Below, in pieces: positions 32,251 through 42,133 of a stretch of DNA of 64,000 nt. The stretch comes from Streptomyces lateritius (GTDB lineage Bacteria > Actinomycetota > Actinomycetes > Streptomycetales > Streptomycetaceae). Where the stretch lies: assembly GCF_014649715.1 (NCBI RefSeq), contig NZ_BMTO01000004.1, positions 276,038 to 340,037 on the forward strand, written 5' to 3'. Both the position numbers and the translations under genes were made by a program. How positions within the stretch are numbered: the stretch's first letter is position 1; every line of letters starts with the position of its first letter. The notes beneath the pieces are model-generated. The model had not been told where the DNA came from. It made no database searches and saw nothing but the letters and a program-made list of their open reading frames with translations.

Positions 32251-32443
32251 GCGTCGGGTTCTCGGGGCCCGGTTCCACCCGGGGGTGGGTCCGGGGGCCC
32301 GTGGCCTGCGGCGCGCGGTGTCCTGCCGCGCCGCACCGCGCTGCGCGCGAGTTCCGGGCGCCTGACGTCCAAACGCCCCCCCACTCGGGCCCCGGCCCCC
32401 GTTCCGTCGGGGACCGGGGGCGCCCCCGGTAGCCTGTGCGCCC

Positions 32444-32986
32444 GTGACACAAACCCTGATCTGGACCGTCGTCGCGCTCATCGCGATCGGCCTGTACCTC
32501 AGCTGGACCGCCGGCCGGCTCGACCGCCTGCACGCGCGGATCGACGCCGCCCGCGCCGCACTCGACGCCCAGTTGCTGCGACGGGCCTCGGTCGCCCAGG
32601 AGTTGGCCACGTCCGGAGTGCTCGACCCCGCCGCCTCGATCGTGCTCTACCAGGCGGCCCACGCCGCCCGGCAGGCCGAGGAGGAGCAGCGCGAGGTCAT
32701 CGAGAGCGAGCTGAGCCAGGCCCTGCGCGCCGTGTTCGGCGAGCCCGAGCAGGTCGAGGCCGTCCAGCAGGCCCCCGGCGGCGAGGAGGCGGCCGGTGAG
32801 CTCGCCGCGGCCGTGCGCAGGGTCCCGATGGCCCGCCGGTTCCACAACGACGCCGTGCGCGCCGCGCGGGCGCTGCGCCGCCACCGCACCGTGCGCTGGT
32901 TCCGGCTGGCCGGCCACGCCCCGTTCCCGCTGGCCTTCGAAATGGACGACGAGCCGCCCGTCGCCCTTGCCGATCGCCCCGCTTGA
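32444..32986 (+). CDS. LemA-like membrane-anchored protein
   Basis: A 180-aa protein with one N-terminal helix ([17 protein letters not shown], residues ~4-20) and then helices. The C-terminal [24 protein letters not shown] followed by [15 protein letters not shown] resembles the LemA core, in which N-D-A-V and a terminal F-E motif are conserved. Function unknown. GTG 32444 is preceded by TAGCCT about 8 nt upstream, a -10-like box that suggests a leaderless message. It lies between pimA and pdxS, separated from each by 190 and 115 bp. Confidence 0.75.
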   Translation: MTQTLIWTVVALIAIGLYLSWTAGRLDRLHARIDAARAALDAQLLRRASVAQELATSGVLDPAASIVLYQAAHAARQAEEEQREVIESELSQALRAVFGEPEQVEAVQQAPGGEEAAGELAAAVRRVPMARRFHNDAVRAARALRRHRTVRWFRLAGHAPFPLAFEMDDEPPVALADRPA

Positions 32987-33101
32987 TCCCCGTCACCTGG
33001 GAAAACGATCCACCGGCTCCGCATTGGCCCTTGATGTGGACCCCGGGTGGCCTGTTTCCTCACTGGTGTCTCCACACCGCTTTTCACGAGTGAGGTCCCC
33101 C

Positions 33102-34025
33102 GTGTCCACCACGCTTCCCCACAGCAACCAGTCCGACGACTCCTCGGCGATCGGCACCTCCCGCGTCAAGCGCGGCATGGCCGAGCAGCTCAAGGGCGGC
33201 GTGATCATGGACGTGGTCAACGCCGAGCAGGCGAAGATCGCCGAGGACGCCGGCGCCGTCGCCGTCATGGCCCTGGAGCGGGTCCCCGCCGACATCCGCA
33301 AGGACGGCGGCGTGGCCCGTATGTCCGACCCGAACATGATCGAGGAGATCATCGGGGCGGTCTCCATCCCCGTCATGGCCAAGTCCCGCATCGGCCACTT
33401 CGTCGAGGCCCAGGTCCTGCAGTCCCTCGGTGTCGACTACATCGACGAGTCCGAGGTCCTCACCCCGGCCGACGAGGTCAACCACTCCGACAAGTGGGCC
33501 TTCACCACCCCCTTCGTCTGTGGCGCCACCAACCTGGGTGAGGCCCTGCGCCGGATCGCCGAGGGCGCGGCCATGATCCGCTCCAAGGGCGAGGCCGGCA
33601 CCGGCAACGTCGTCGAGGCCGTCCGCCACCTGCGCCAGATCAAGAACGAGATCGCCAGGCTGCGCGGCTACGACAACAACGAGCTCTTCGCCGCCGCCAA
33701 GGAGCTGCGCGCCCCGTACGAGCTGGTCAAGGAGGTCGCCGAGCTCGGCAAGCTGCCGGTCGTGCTGTTCTCCGCCGGTGGTGTCGCCACCCCCGCCGAC
33801 GCCGCGCTGATGCGCCAGCTCGGCGCCGAGGGCGTCTTCGTCGGTTCCGGCATCTTCAAGTCGGGCGACCCGGCCAAGCGCGCCGCCGCCATCGTGAAGG
33901 CCACCACCTTCTACGACGACCCGAAGATCATCGCGGACGCCTCCCGCAACCTCGGCGAGGCCATGGTCGGCATCAACTGCGACACCCTGCCCGAGGCCGA
34001 GCGCTACGCGAACCGAGGCTGGTAA
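33102..34025 (+). CDS. pdxS: Pyridoxal 5'-phosphate synthase, PdxS subunit
   Basis: A 307-aa TIM-barrel subunit that condenses ribose 5-phosphate, glyceraldehyde 3-phosphate and ammonia to PLP. Catalytic lysines lie in [10 protein letters not shown] near residue 90 and [14 protein letters not shown] near 160-173. [15 protein letters not shown] and [17 protein letters not shown] are the phosphate loops. The length is normal. The start is GTG 33102 with GAGG upstream. Followed 3 bp later by pdxT, whose product supplies the ammonia. Confidence 0.97.
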   Translation: MSTTLPHSNQSDDSSAIGTSRVKRGMAEQLKGGVIMDVVNAEQAKIAEDAGAVAVMALERVPADIRKDGGVARMSDPNMIEEIIGAVSIPVMAKSRIGHFVEAQVLQSLGVDYIDESEVLTPADEVNHSDKWAFTTPFVCGATNLGEALRRIAEGAAMIRSKGEAGTGNVVEAVRHLRQIKNEIARLRGYDNNELFAAAKELRAPYELVKEVAELGKLPVVLFSAGGVATPADAALMRQLGAEGVFVGSGIFKSGDPAKRAAAIVKATTFYDDPKIIADASRNLGEAMVGINCDTLPEAERYANRGW

Positions 34026-34028
34026 CAC

Positions 34029-34622
34029 ATGAGCACGACCCCCGTGATCGGCGTCCTCGCTCTGCAGGGCGACGTCCGGGAGCACCTGATCGCCCTGGCC
34101 GCGGCCGACGCCGTGGCCAGGCCGGTCCGGCGCCCCGAGGAGCTCGCCGAGGTCGACGGCCTCGTCGTACCCGGCGGTGAGTCCACCACCATCTCCAAGC
34201 TGGCCACGCTCTTCGGCCTGATGGAGCCGCTGCGCGAGCGCATCGCCGCGGGGATGCCCGTCTACGGCACCTGCGCCGGCCTGATCATGCTCGCCGACAA
34301 GATCCTCGACCCGCGCTCGGGTCAGGAGACCTTCGGCGGCATCGACATGATCGTCCGCCGCAACGCCTTCGGCCGGCAGAACGAGTCCTTCGAGGCCGGT
34401 GTCACCGTCCGCGGCGTCGAGGACGGCCCCGTCGAGGGCGTCTTCATCCGCGCGCCGTGGGTCGAGTCCGTCGGTGCGGAGGTGGAGGTCCTCGCCGAGC
34501 ACGAGGGTCACATCGTCGCCGTACGGCAGGGCCGGGCGCTCGCGACCTCGTTCCACCCCGAGCTCACCGGTGACCACCGACTGCACGCCCTGTTCGTCGA
34601 CATGGTGCGCGCGGGCCGGTGA
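34029..34622 (+). CDS. pdxT: Pyridoxal 5'-phosphate synthase glutaminase subunit PdxT
   Basis: A 197-aa class I glutaminase that feeds ammonia to PdxS. Its catalytic Cys is in [11 protein letters not shown] near residue 78-88; His and Glu are in [11 protein letters not shown] near 174-184; [11 protein letters not shown] near 44-54 is the glutamine site. It forms a 12+12 complex with PdxS in other bacteria. It begins 3 bp after the pdxS stop with no clear ribosome binding site, so its translation probably depends on pdxS. Confidence 0.97.
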   Translation: MSTTPVIGVLALQGDVREHLIALAAADAVARPVRRPEELAEVDGLVVPGGESTTISKLATLFGLMEPLRERIAAGMPVYGTCAGLIMLADKILDPRSGQETFGGIDMIVRRNAFGRQNESFEAGVTVRGVEDGPVEGVFIRAPWVESVGAEVEVLAEHEGHIVAVRQGRALATSFHPELTGDHRLHALFVDMVRAGR

Positions 34623-34684
34623 CGTGATCCCGGTAGGATCTCTGGGGTTCGTTCAGAAATGGGTTACGCGAAGGAGACAGGCAG

Positions 34685-35437
34685 ATGTCCGGCCACTCTA
34701 AATGGGCTACGACGAAGCACAAGAAGGCCGTGATCGACGCCAAGCGCGGCAAGCTCTTCGCGAAGCTGATCAAGAACATCGAGGTCGCGGCCCGCACGGG
34801 CGGCGCCGACCTGGACGGTAACCCGACGCTGTTCGACGCCGTGCAGAAGGCGAAGAAGAGCTCGGTCCCGAACAAGAACATCGACTCGGCGATCAAGCGC
34901 GGCGGCGGCCTCGAGGCCGGCGGCGTCGACTACGAGACGATCATGTACGAGGGCTACGGCCCGAACGGTGTCGCGGTGCTCATCGAGTGCCTGACCGACA
35001 ACCGCAACCGCGCCGCCTCCGACGTCCGCGTCGCCATGACCCGCAACGGCGGCTCCATGGCCGACCCGGGCTCGGTCTCGTACCTGTTCAACCGCAAGGG
35101 CGTCATCGTGCTGCCCAAGGGCGAGCTGACCGAGGACGACGTCCTCGGCGCGGTCCTCGACGCGGGCGCCGAGGAGGTCAACGACCTCGGCGAGAGCTTC
35201 GAGGTCATCAGCGAGGCCACCGACATGGTCGCGGTCCGCACCGCCCTCCAGGAGGCCGGCATCGACTACGACTCCGCCGACTCCAACTTCGTCCCGACCA
35301 TGCAGGTCGAGCTCGACGAAGAGGGCGCGCGCAAGATCTTCAAGCTGATCGACGCGCTCGAGGACAGCGACGACGTGCAGAACGTCTTCGCCAACTTCGA
35401 CGTCAGCGACGAGGTCATGGAGAAGGTCGACGCCTGA
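34685..35437 (+). CDS. YebC/PmpR-family DNA-binding regulatory protein
   Basis: A 250-aa member of the TACO1/YebC family. It has the exact N-terminus [20 protein letters not shown], the central [28 protein letters not shown] and the acidic C-terminal domain. Members act as transcriptional regulators and, in recent work, as translation helpers at proline-rich stretches; which applies here is open. GAAGGAGA precedes ATG 34685. It lies between pdxT and ruvC, and a strong terminator follows at once, so it is not in the ruv operon. Confidence 0.93.
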   Translation: MSGHSKWATTKHKKAVIDAKRGKLFAKLIKNIEVAARTGGADLDGNPTLFDAVQKAKKSSVPNKNIDSAIKRGGGLEAGGVDYETIMYEGYGPNGVAVLIECLTDNRNRAASDVRVAMTRNGGSMADPGSVSYLFNRKGVIVLPKGELTEDDVLGAVLDAGAEEVNDLGESFEVISEATDMVAVRTALQEAGIDYDSADSNFVPTMQVELDEEGARKIFKLIDALEDSDDVQNVFANFDVSDEVMEKVDA

Positions 35438-35460
35438 CGAAGGCGCTGCACCGCTGAGAG

Positions 35461-35501
35461 AACTGGCCGGACCGACGGATACTCCGTCGGTCCGGCCAGT
35501 T
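35461..35501 (+). terminator. Terminator after the YebC-family gene
   Basis: An 18-bp perfect stem (AACTGGCCGGACCGACGG and complement) with a 5-nt loop, followed by TTTCTG, 23 nt after the stop. One of the clearest terminators in the window. Confidence 0.9.
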
Positions 35502-35563
35502 TCTGTCGGACCCGTTCCGAGCCGGCTGTCTCCGCGGACCAGAGCCCTGTGGCCCCAACGAGC

Positions 35564-35593
35564 AGCGGCCCGCCGGAAGGCCGGCGGGCCGCT
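35564..35593 (-). terminator. Terminator of the small secreted protein gene
   Basis: A 13-bp perfect stem AGCGGCCCGCCGG/CCGGCGGGCCGCT with loop AAGG, about 50 bp past the stop of the minus-strand gene at 35643. Read on the minus strand it ends that transcript. Confidence 0.75.
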
Positions 35594-35642
35594 CTCTTCG
35601 GATCCCGGCTGCGTCAGGAATCAGCGGGATGCGGGATCAGAC

Positions 35643-35945
35643 TTAGTCGATTCGCTTGAAGTCGCCGGTGTTCTTGACGCTGCCCGACGCGCCGCCCTTG
35701 GCGGTGACCTTCTTCATCCTGCTCGTGCTGCCGTCCTGCCACCAGATGTTGATCGAGGACTCATACGAGCAGGTGTTGCGGTAGTACACCGTGGTGGTGG
35801 TCCAGCCCTCGGCCCAGGACCAGCTGAAGCAGCCGGTCTTTCCGCGGTGGATCTCCGAGGAAGCCGCCTGGGCGGGCGAGCTGAGGCCGACCGTGGCGAG
35901 CGCGAGCGCGGCGCCCGTGATGCCGATCTTGAACATGCGACGCAT
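35643..35945 (-). CDS. Small secreted protein (100 aa)
   Basis: A 100-aa protein with a clear Sec signal peptide (MRRMFKIGITGAALALATVG..., cleavage probably after SSPAQA, residue ~27). The mature part is ~73 aa, rich in Trp, Tyr, Ser and Thr, with two cysteines (TGCFSW and RNTCSY) that could form one disulfide. It is probably an all-beta extracellular protein; no family recognised. AGGGGGAT precedes ATG 35945. Its AT-richer upstream region and isolated position between the YebC-family gene and ruvC suggest an accessory gene. Confidence 0.75.
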   Translation of the reverse strand: MRRMFKIGITGAALALATVGLSSPAQAASSEIHRGKTGCFSWSWAEGWTTTTVYYRNTCSYESSINIWWQDGSTSRMKKVTAKGGASGSVKNTGDFKRID

Positions 35946-36168
35946 GTATCCCCCTGCTGAGTTGTGTTGTTGAGATTCGAATTACTCGAACGTTTGCACG
36001 TCGGTCAAACGTGCGAACGTCCATGATCATAGAGACTGTCGATCACAGCGGCAAGGCAGATGGCGCAGCCCCCGCTCGCTGCCCGTCGGGCCGCGGGGGA
36101 GCGTGGCCGGCCGTGGTGTCAGCGGCAGCCGGTAGCCTTCAGGCGATTACCGAAGGGATGGAGGAGCT

Positions 36169-36699
36169 GTGCGTGTCTTGGGTGTCGATCCCGGACTGAC
36201 GCGGTGCGGCGTGGGAGTCGTCGACGGCGTGGCCGGACGCTCTCTGACCATGCTCGGCGTCGGAGTCGTGCGCACCCCCGCGGACGATCAGATCGGCGCG
36301 CGGCTCGTCCTCATCGAACAGGGCATCGAGGCCTGGATCGACGAGTACCAACCCGAAATGGTGGCCGTGGAGCGGGTGTTCAGCCAGCACAATGTGCGGA
36401 CGGTGATGGGCACCGCGCAAGCCAGCGCCGTCGCCATGCTCTGCGCCTCCCGGCGCGGCATCCCCGTCGCCCTGCACACCCCCAGCGAGGTCAAGGCCGC
36501 CGTCACCGGCAGTGGCCGCGCCGACAAGGCGCAGGTCGGAGCCATGGTGACCCGCCTGCTGCGGCTCTCCGCGCCGCCCAAGCCGGCCGACGCCGCCGAC
36601 GCGCTCGCCCTGGCCATCTGCCACATCTGGCGGGCCCCCGCACAGAACCGCCTCCAACAGGCCGTCGCCCTTCACGCTTCGAAAGGCCGTACCCGATGA
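36169..36699 (+). CDS. ruvC: Holliday junction resolvase RuvC
   Basis: A 176-aa endonuclease that cuts Holliday junctions. The acidic active site is visible: Asp in [12 protein letters not shown] near residue 7, Glu in [11 protein letters not shown] near 67, and the C-terminal Asp pair in [13 protein letters not shown] near 142-148. GTG 36169 follows GGAGGAG at short spacing. It is the first gene of the ruvCAB operon; ruvA overlaps it by 4 nt. The 223-bp gap upstream holds its promoter and that of the divergent secreted protein. Confidence 0.96.
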   Translation: MRVLGVDPGLTRCGVGVVDGVAGRSLTMLGVGVVRTPADDQIGARLVLIEQGIEAWIDEYQPEMVAVERVFSQHNVRTVMGTAQASAVAMLCASRRGIPVALHTPSEVKAAVTGSGRADKAQVGAMVTRLLRLSAPPKPADAADALALAICHIWRAPAQNRLQQAVALHASKGRTR

Positions 36700-37328
36700 T
36701 CGCCTTCGTCAGCGGCCCGGTGGCCGCCCTCGCCCCCACCACGGCCGTGATCGAGGTGGGCGGAGTCGGCATGGCCGTCCAGTGCACACCCACCACCCTG
36801 TCCGCCCTGAGGATCGGTCAGGAGGCCCGCCTGGCCACGTCTTTGGTGGTGCGCGAGGACTCGCTGACCCTGTACGGCTTCGCGGACGACGACGAGCGGC
36901 AGGTCTTCGAACTGCTGCAGACCGCCAGTGGTGTCGGCCCGCGCCTCGCCCAGGCCATGCTCGGCGTGCACAGCCCCGACGCCCTGCGCCTCGCCGTCTC
37001 CACCGGTGACGAGAAGGCGCTGACCGCCGTCCCCGGCATCGGCAAGAAGGGCGCCCAGAAACTCCTCCTCGAACTGAAGGACAAGCTGGGCTCACCGCTC
37101 GGCACGAGCGGCCTCGTCGGCGCCCAGCGCGCGGCCGCCTCCGGCCCGGCGCCGTGGACGGAGCAGCTGTCCGCCGCGCTCATCGGCCTCGGCTACGCGA
37201 GCCGCGAGGCGGAGGACGCCGTCGCCGCGGTCACCCCGCAGGCCGAGGCGGCCATCGCCGAGTCCGGATCGGCCCCCGTTCCGCAGCTGCTGCGCGCCGC
37301 GCTCCAGACGCTCAACCGCGCCCGGTAG
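36696..37328 (+). CDS. ruvA: Holliday junction DNA helicase subunit RuvA
   Basis: A 210-aa DNA-binding subunit. It has an OB-fold N-domain ([23 protein letters not shown]), two helix-hairpin-helix motifs ([17 protein letters not shown] near 72-88 and [19 protein letters not shown] near 108-126) and the C-terminal domain that touches RuvB ([18 protein letters not shown] near 160). ATG 36696 overlaps the ruvC stop. Confidence 0.96.
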   Translation: MIAFVSGPVAALAPTTAVIEVGGVGMAVQCTPTTLSALRIGQEARLATSLVVREDSLTLYGFADDDERQVFELLQTASGVGPRLAQAMLGVHSPDALRLAVSTGDEKALTAVPGIGKKGAQKLLLELKDKLGSPLGTSGLVGAQRAAASGPAPWTEQLSAALIGLGYASREAEDAVAAVTPQAEAAIAESGSAPVPQLLRAALQTLNRAR

Positions 37329-37379
37329 CGGACCGCGCAGACCACCGCACCAGACCGAGAAGACCGAGAAGGCAGAGAC

Positions 37380-38459
37380 GTGAACTGGGACGACGAGACG
37401 GCACCCGCAGCCGAGGAGCGGATCGTCGGCACCTCGGCCGAGGGCGACGACCAGGCCGTCGAAGCGGCGCTGCGCCCCAAGGACCTCAGCGAGTTCGTCG
37501 GCCAGGAGAAGGTCCGCCAGCAGCTCGACCTGGTCCTCAGGGCCGCCCGGCAGCGCGGCGCCACCGCCGACCACGTCCTGCTCTCCGGCGCCCCCGGCCT
37601 CGGCAAGACCACCCTCTCGATGATCATCGCGGCGGAGATGAACGCCCCGATCCGGATCACCTCGGGCCCCGCAATCCAGCACGCCGGCGACCTCGCCGCG
37701 ATCCTCTCCTCCCTCCAGGAGGGCGAGATCCTCTTCCTCGACGAGATCCACCGGATGTCCCGGCCCGCCGAGGAGATGCTCTACATGGCGATGGAGGACT
37801 TCCGCGTCGACGTGATCGTCGGCAAGGGCCCCGGCGCCACCGCCATCCCTCTGGAACTGCCGCCCTTCACCCTGGTCGGAGCCACCACCCGGGCCGGACT
37901 CCTGCCTCCGCCACTGCGCGACCGCTTCGGCTTCACCGGGCACATGGAGTTCTACGAGCCCGCCGAGCTCGAGCGCGTGATCCACCGCTCCGCCGGACTC
38001 CTCGACGTCGAGATCGACACCGCGGGCGCCGCCGAGATCGCCGGCCGCTCCCGTGGCACGCCCCGCATCGCCAACCGCCTCCTGCGGCGCGTCCGGGACT
38101 ACGCCCAGGTCAGGGCCGACGGCGTGATCACCCGGGAGATCGCCGTCGCGGCCCTCAGTGTGTACGAGGTGGACAGCCGCGGCCTCGACCGGCTCGACAG
38201 GGCCGTCCTCCAGGCCCTGCTCAAGCTCTTCGGCGGCGGACCGGTCGGCCTGTCCACGCTCGCGGTCGCGGTCGGCGAGGAGCGCGAGACCGTCGAGGAG
38301 GTCGCCGAACCCTTCCTCGTCCGCGAGGGTCTGCTCGCCCGCACACCACGTGGCCGGGTCGCCACTCCGGCGGCATGGACGCATCTCGGACTCGTTCCGC
38401 CGCAGGCAGCGGGCCCGGAGCGGCCAGGAAGCGGACAACAAGGGCTCTTCGGGGCGTGA
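37380..38459 (+). CDS. ruvB: Holliday junction DNA helicase motor RuvB
   Basis: A 359-aa AAA+ ATPase that drives branch migration. Walker A is [11 protein letters not shown] near residue 66-76, Walker [12 protein letters not shown] near 118-128, sensor 1 [10 protein letters not shown] near 166, arginine finger region LRDRFG near 180, and a winged-helix C-domain ([22 protein letters not shown]). GTG 37380 follows the GAGAAGGCAGAG purine tract. It is 51 bp after ruvA in the same operon. Confidence 0.97.
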   Translation: MNWDDETAPAAEERIVGTSAEGDDQAVEAALRPKDLSEFVGQEKVRQQLDLVLRAARQRGATADHVLLSGAPGLGKTTLSMIIAAEMNAPIRITSGPAIQHAGDLAAILSSLQEGEILFLDEIHRMSRPAEEMLYMAMEDFRVDVIVGKGPGATAIPLELPPFTLVGATTRAGLLPPPLRDRFGFTGHMEFYEPAELERVIHRSAGLLDVEIDTAGAAEIAGRSRGTPRIANRLLRRVRDYAQVRADGVITREIAVAALSVYEVDSRGLDRLDRAVLQALLKLFGGGPVGLSTLAVAVGEERETVEEVAEPFLVREGLLARTPRGRVATPAAWTHLGLVPPQAAGPERPGSGQQGLFGA

Positions 38460-38624
38460 CGGCGCGGAGACTCGCCGGTCGAGGAACCGGGGTGCGATGC
38501 TGGACGTTGTTCCATCGATGCGGACTCGCCTAGACTCCGCCGATGCCGACCTTTCTGGTCGGCACGCCCACCCCCGAAGATCAGGCCGCGGGTTCTCCGC
38601 GTCCGTGCGAAGGAAACCCGTCCC

Positions 38625-39095
38625 GTGAGTATCGTGACCCTCCTCCCCTTCATCGTCCTCATCGGGGCCATGTTCCTGATGACCCGCTCTGCGAAGAAGA
38701 AGCAGCAGGCGGCCGCCCAGATGCGTAACGAGATGCAGCCCGGAACCGGCGTACGGACGATCGGGGGGATGTACGCCACCGTCAAGGAGGTCGGCGACGA
38801 GACCGTCCTCCTCGAGGTCGCGCCCGGCGTGCACGCCGTCTACGCCAAGAACGCGATCGGTGCGGTCCTCGAGGACGCCGAGTACAACCGGATCGTCCAC
38901 GGCGACGACGCGGACGCCGCTGTCGTGCCCGACGACGCCTCCTCGCTGACCCAGTCGGTCGAGGACGGAGATGAGGACGCCGTGGAGGTCTCGGGGGAGG
39001 CCAAGCCCGACCTGACCAAGAAGGTGGACACGGCCCAGGCCGACACCGAGGTCAAGAAGGACGGCAAGGCCGACGGCGAGGCGGACGCGAAGTAG
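38625..39095 (+). CDS. yajC: Preprotein translocase subunit YajC
   Basis: A 156-aa protein. One N-terminal membrane helix (LLPFIVLIGAMFLMT, residues ~5-20) is followed by the conserved RSAKKKQQAAAQMRNEMQPG and GTGVRTIGGMYATVKEV blocks and a long acidic tail unlike the shorter proteobacterial form. It associates with SecDF at the translocon. GTG 38625 is preceded by AAGGAAAC. It is the first of yajC-secD-secF-apt. The 165 bp after ruvB probably contain a separate promoter. Confidence 0.93.
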   Translation: MSIVTLLPFIVLIGAMFLMTRSAKKKQQAAAQMRNEMQPGTGVRTIGGMYATVKEVGDETVLLEVAPGVHAVYAKNAIGAVLEDAEYNRIVHGDDADAAVVPDDASSLTQSVEDGDEDAVEVSGEAKPDLTKKVDTAQADTEVKKDGKADGEADAK

Positions 39096-39240
39096 TCGCG
39101 ACCGGGGACCGCGAGGACGCCCACCGGCGTCCGCGGTCCCCCGGCACGGTTCCACGTCTGCGGGGGCAGGTCCCCACACACATTTCGTGGCCGTACGCGC
39201 ACACCCGGCGCGGAACGGTTGGACAGGGAGAAACGACAAG

Positions 39241-41037
39241 GTGGCAGCACCGAAGAAGGGCCGAAGGCCGGCGGGGGGACAGGGGAGGCCGGGGCGTGCC
39301 CTGGCTCTGATCCTGATCGCCATGGTCGCGCTCACGGGCGGGATGTTCTGGTCCGGTCACACCACGCCGCGTCTCGGCATCGACCTCGCGGGCGGTACGT
39401 CGATCACGCTCAAGGCCAAGGCGGAGCCGGGCAAGGAAGACGCCGTCAACGAGACCAACATGAACACCGCGGTCGGCATCATCGACCGCCGTGTCAATGG
39501 TCTCGGCGTCTCCGAGGCCGAGGTCCAGACCCAGGGCCGCGAGAACATCATCGTCAACATCCCCCGAGGGGTGGACGAGAAGCAGGCGCGTGAGCAGGTC
39601 GGTACGACCGCTCAGCTGTACTTCCGACCGGTACTGACCTGGGCCCCCAGCACGCCGACGCCGTCCGGCAGCCCCACGCCGTCCGGGTCCGCGAAGCCGT
39701 CCGCCGGCTCCTCCGCGAGCCCGTCGGCCGAGGCCACGAAGCAGGGCGGCCAGGGCACCACGGCCTCTCCCTCCGCGAGCGCCACCACGCAGGGCCGTGC
39801 CGTCAGCGACGCCCTGAGGAAGGCGCCCAGCCCCGGCGCCACCACCCCCGGCGGCACCGCCTCTCCGGACGCGAAGTCCCCGAACCCCACGGGGGCGCCC
39901 ACGCCTCCGGCCGACCCGGCCACGGCGAAGCTGGAGCAGCAGTTCGCGGCGCTGGACTGCACCCCCAAGGCCGAGAAGTCCGGCGACAAGAAGGCTGTGC
40001 CCAACCCGGCCCGCACCGTTCCGCCGGAGCAGCCGACCGTCGCGTGCGGCACCGAGGGTGACGCCAAGTACATCCTCGGCCCGGCCGAGGTCAGCGGCAA
40101 GGACGTCGATGACGCCCAGGGCGTCTTCGACCAGCAGCGCGGCATGTGGATCGTCAACATGGAGTTCACGGACGAGGGCTCCAAGAAGTTCCAGAAGATC
40201 ACCAGCAAGCTGTCGACGCAGCAGGAGCCGCAGAACCAGTTCGCGATCGTCCTGGACGGCGAGGTCGTCTCGGCCCCGTCGGTGCGCACCACACTGAGCG
40301 CCAACGCCGAGATCTCCGGCAACTTCACCCAGAAGTCCGCGCAGGACCTGGGCAACATCCTGTCCTACGGCGCCCTGCCGCTCTCCTTCGACACCCAGAG
40401 CGTCGACACCGTCACCGCCGCCCTCGGCGGTGAGCAGCTGGAAGCCGGCCTGATCGCCGGTGGCATCGGTCTGGCCCTGGTCGTCCTCTACCTGGTGGTC
40501 TACTACCGCGGCCTGTCGCTGATCGCTCTGCTCAGCCTCGCGGCCTCGGCGCTCCTCACGTACGTGATCATGTCCCTGCTCGGCCCGGCCATCGGCTTCG
40601 CGCTGAACCTGCCGGCCGTCTGCGGCGCCATCGTCGCCATCGGTATCACCGCGGACTCGTTCATCGTCTACTTCGAACGCATCCGCGACGAGGTCCGCGA
40701 GGGACGCACGCTTCGCCCCGCGGTCGAGCGCGCCTGGCCGCGTGCCCGCCGCACGATCCTGGTCTCCGACTTCGTGTCGTTCCTCGCCGCCGCGGTGCTG
40801 TTCGCCGTCACCGTCGGCAAGGTCCAGGGCTTCGCGTTCACGCTCGGCCTGACCACCCTGCTCGACGTGGTCGTGGTGTTCCTCTTCACCAAGCCGCTCA
40901 TGACGCTGCTCGCCCGCACCGAGTTCTTCGGTGAAGGCCACGCGTGGTCCGGGCTGGACCCGAAGCGGCTCGGCGCCAAGCCGCCGCTGCGCCGTTCCCG
41001 CCGTGTCTCCGCCCCCGTCGACCCGAAGGAGGCGTGA
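39241..41037 (+). CDS. secD: Protein translocase subunit SecD
   Basis: A 598-aa proton-driven export factor. TM1 is near residues 20-38, then the P1 periplasmic domain (LGIDLAGGTSITLKAK near 46-60) and the C-terminal five-helix RND-type block (GEQLEAGLIAGGIGLALVVLYLVVYYRG; then ADSFIVYFERIRDEVREGR near 477). A ~90-residue Pro/Ser/Thr/Ala-rich insert (about residues 137-225) lies within the external domain, typical of streptomycete SecD but absent from the E. coli protein. GTG 39241 follows GGGAGAAA. It is followed by secF after 1 nt. Confidence 0.95.
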   Translation: MAAPKKGRRPAGGQGRPGRALALILIAMVALTGGMFWSGHTTPRLGIDLAGGTSITLKAKAEPGKEDAVNETNMNTAVGIIDRRVNGLGVSEAEVQTQGRENIIVNIPRGVDEKQAREQVGTTAQLYFRPVLTWAPSTPTPSGSPTPSGSAKPSAGSSASPSAEATKQGGQGTTASPSASATTQGRAVSDALRKAPSPGATTPGGTASPDAKSPNPTGAPTPPADPATAKLEQQFAALDCTPKAEKSGDKKAVPNPARTVPPEQPTVACGTEGDAKYILGPAEVSGKDVDDAQGVFDQQRGMWIVNMEFTDEGSKKFQKITSKLSTQQEPQNQFAIVLDGEVVSAPSVRTTLSANAEISGNFTQKSAQDLGNILSYGALPLSFDTQSVDTVTAALGGEQLEAGLIAGGIGLALVVLYLVVYYRGLSLIALLSLAASALLTYVIMSLLGPAIGFALNLPAVCGAIVAIGITADSFIVYFERIRDEVREGRTLRPAVERAWPRARRTILVSDFVSFLAAAVLFAVTVGKVQGFAFTLGLTTLLDVVVVFLFTKPLMTLLARTEFFGEGHAWSGLDPKRLGAKPPLRRSRRVSAPVDPKEA

Positions 41038-41038
41038 G

Positions 41039-42133
41039 ATGTCGAAGCTCGGCGATCTCGGCGCCCGGCTCCACCGAGGTGAGGTCGGCTACGACTTCAT
41101 CAAGAACCGCAAGATCTGGTACGGCCTGTCCATCCTGATCACCATCACGGCCATCGTCGGCCTGGCGGTGCGCGGACTGAACATGGGCATCGAGTTCCAG
41201 GGCGGCGCCCTCTTCACCACACCGAAGACATCCGTCTCGGTCACCGACGCCCGTCACTACGCGGAGGAGGCCTCCGGCCACGACGCGATCGTGCAGGAGG
41301 TCGGCAACGACACCCTGCGCATCCAGATCGGCGGCCTCGACACCGAGCAGTCCGACAAGGTCCGCTCGCAGCTCGCCAAGGACCTGAAGGTCGAGGAGAG
41401 CAAGATCGCGGCGGAGCTCGTCGGCCCCAGCTGGGGTGAGCAGATCGCCAACAAGGCTTGGACGGGCCTCGGGATCTTCATGATCCTGGTGGTGATCTAT
41501 CTGGCCATCGCCTTCGAATGGAGAATGGCGGTCGCGGCGCTCATCGCCCTGATCCACGACCTCACGATCACCGTCGGCATCTACTCCCTGGTGGGCTTCG
41601 AGGTCACGGTCGGTACGGTGATCGGTCTGCTGACCATCCTCGGTTACTCCCTCTACGACACGGTGGTCGTCTTCGACTCCCTCAAGGAGGGGACGAAGGG
41701 GATCACCAAGCAGACACGCTGGACGTACAGCGAGATCGCCAACCGGTCGATCAACGGCACCCTGGTCCGTTCGATCAACACCACGGTCGTGGCGCTGCTG
41801 CCGGTCGCCGGTCTGCTGTTCATCGGTGGCGGTGTCCTCGGCGCCGGCATGCTGAACGACATCTCGCTGTCGCTGTTCGTCGGCCTCGCCGCCGGTGCGT
41901 ACTCCTCGATCTTCATCGCCACCCCGCTCGTCGCCGACCTCAAGGAGCGCGAGCCGGCGATGAAGGCGCTCAGGAAGCGGATCGCCACCAAGCGCGCCGC
42001 CGCGGCGGCCAAGGGCGAGTCCCTGGACGCCGACGAGAGCGTGGACGGCGACGACGGCTTCGCTGACGAGGCGGAGACCGCGGTCGTCGGCCAGCGCGGC
42101 CGTCGCGGCCGCGCCGCGGAGCCCCGCGGATGA
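41039..42133 (+). CDS. secF: Protein translocase subunit SecF
   Basis: A 364-aa partner of SecD. TM1 is near 25-45, MGIEFQGGALF near 51-61 opens the short external domain, and the five-helix block includes WRMAVAALIALIHDLTITVG and LLTILGYSLYDTVVVFDSLKEGTK (the conserved D-T-V-V-V-F-D). The C-terminal ~60 residues are charged and cytoplasmic. ATG 41039 begins one base after the secD stop; GAAGGAGG within the secD end is the ribosome site. It overlaps apt by 4 nt. Confidence 0.95.
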   Translation: MSKLGDLGARLHRGEVGYDFIKNRKIWYGLSILITITAIVGLAVRGLNMGIEFQGGALFTTPKTSVSVTDARHYAEEASGHDAIVQEVGNDTLRIQIGGLDTEQSDKVRSQLAKDLKVEESKIAAELVGPSWGEQIANKAWTGLGIFMILVVIYLAIAFEWRMAVAALIALIHDLTITVGIYSLVGFEVTVGTVIGLLTILGYSLYDTVVVFDSLKEGTKGITKQTRWTYSEIANRSINGTLVRSINTTVVALLPVAGLLFIGGGVLGAGMLNDISLSLFVGLAAGAYSSIFIATPLVADLKEREPAMKALRKRIATKRAAAAAKGESLDADESVDGDDGFADEAETAVVGQRGRRGRAAEPRG

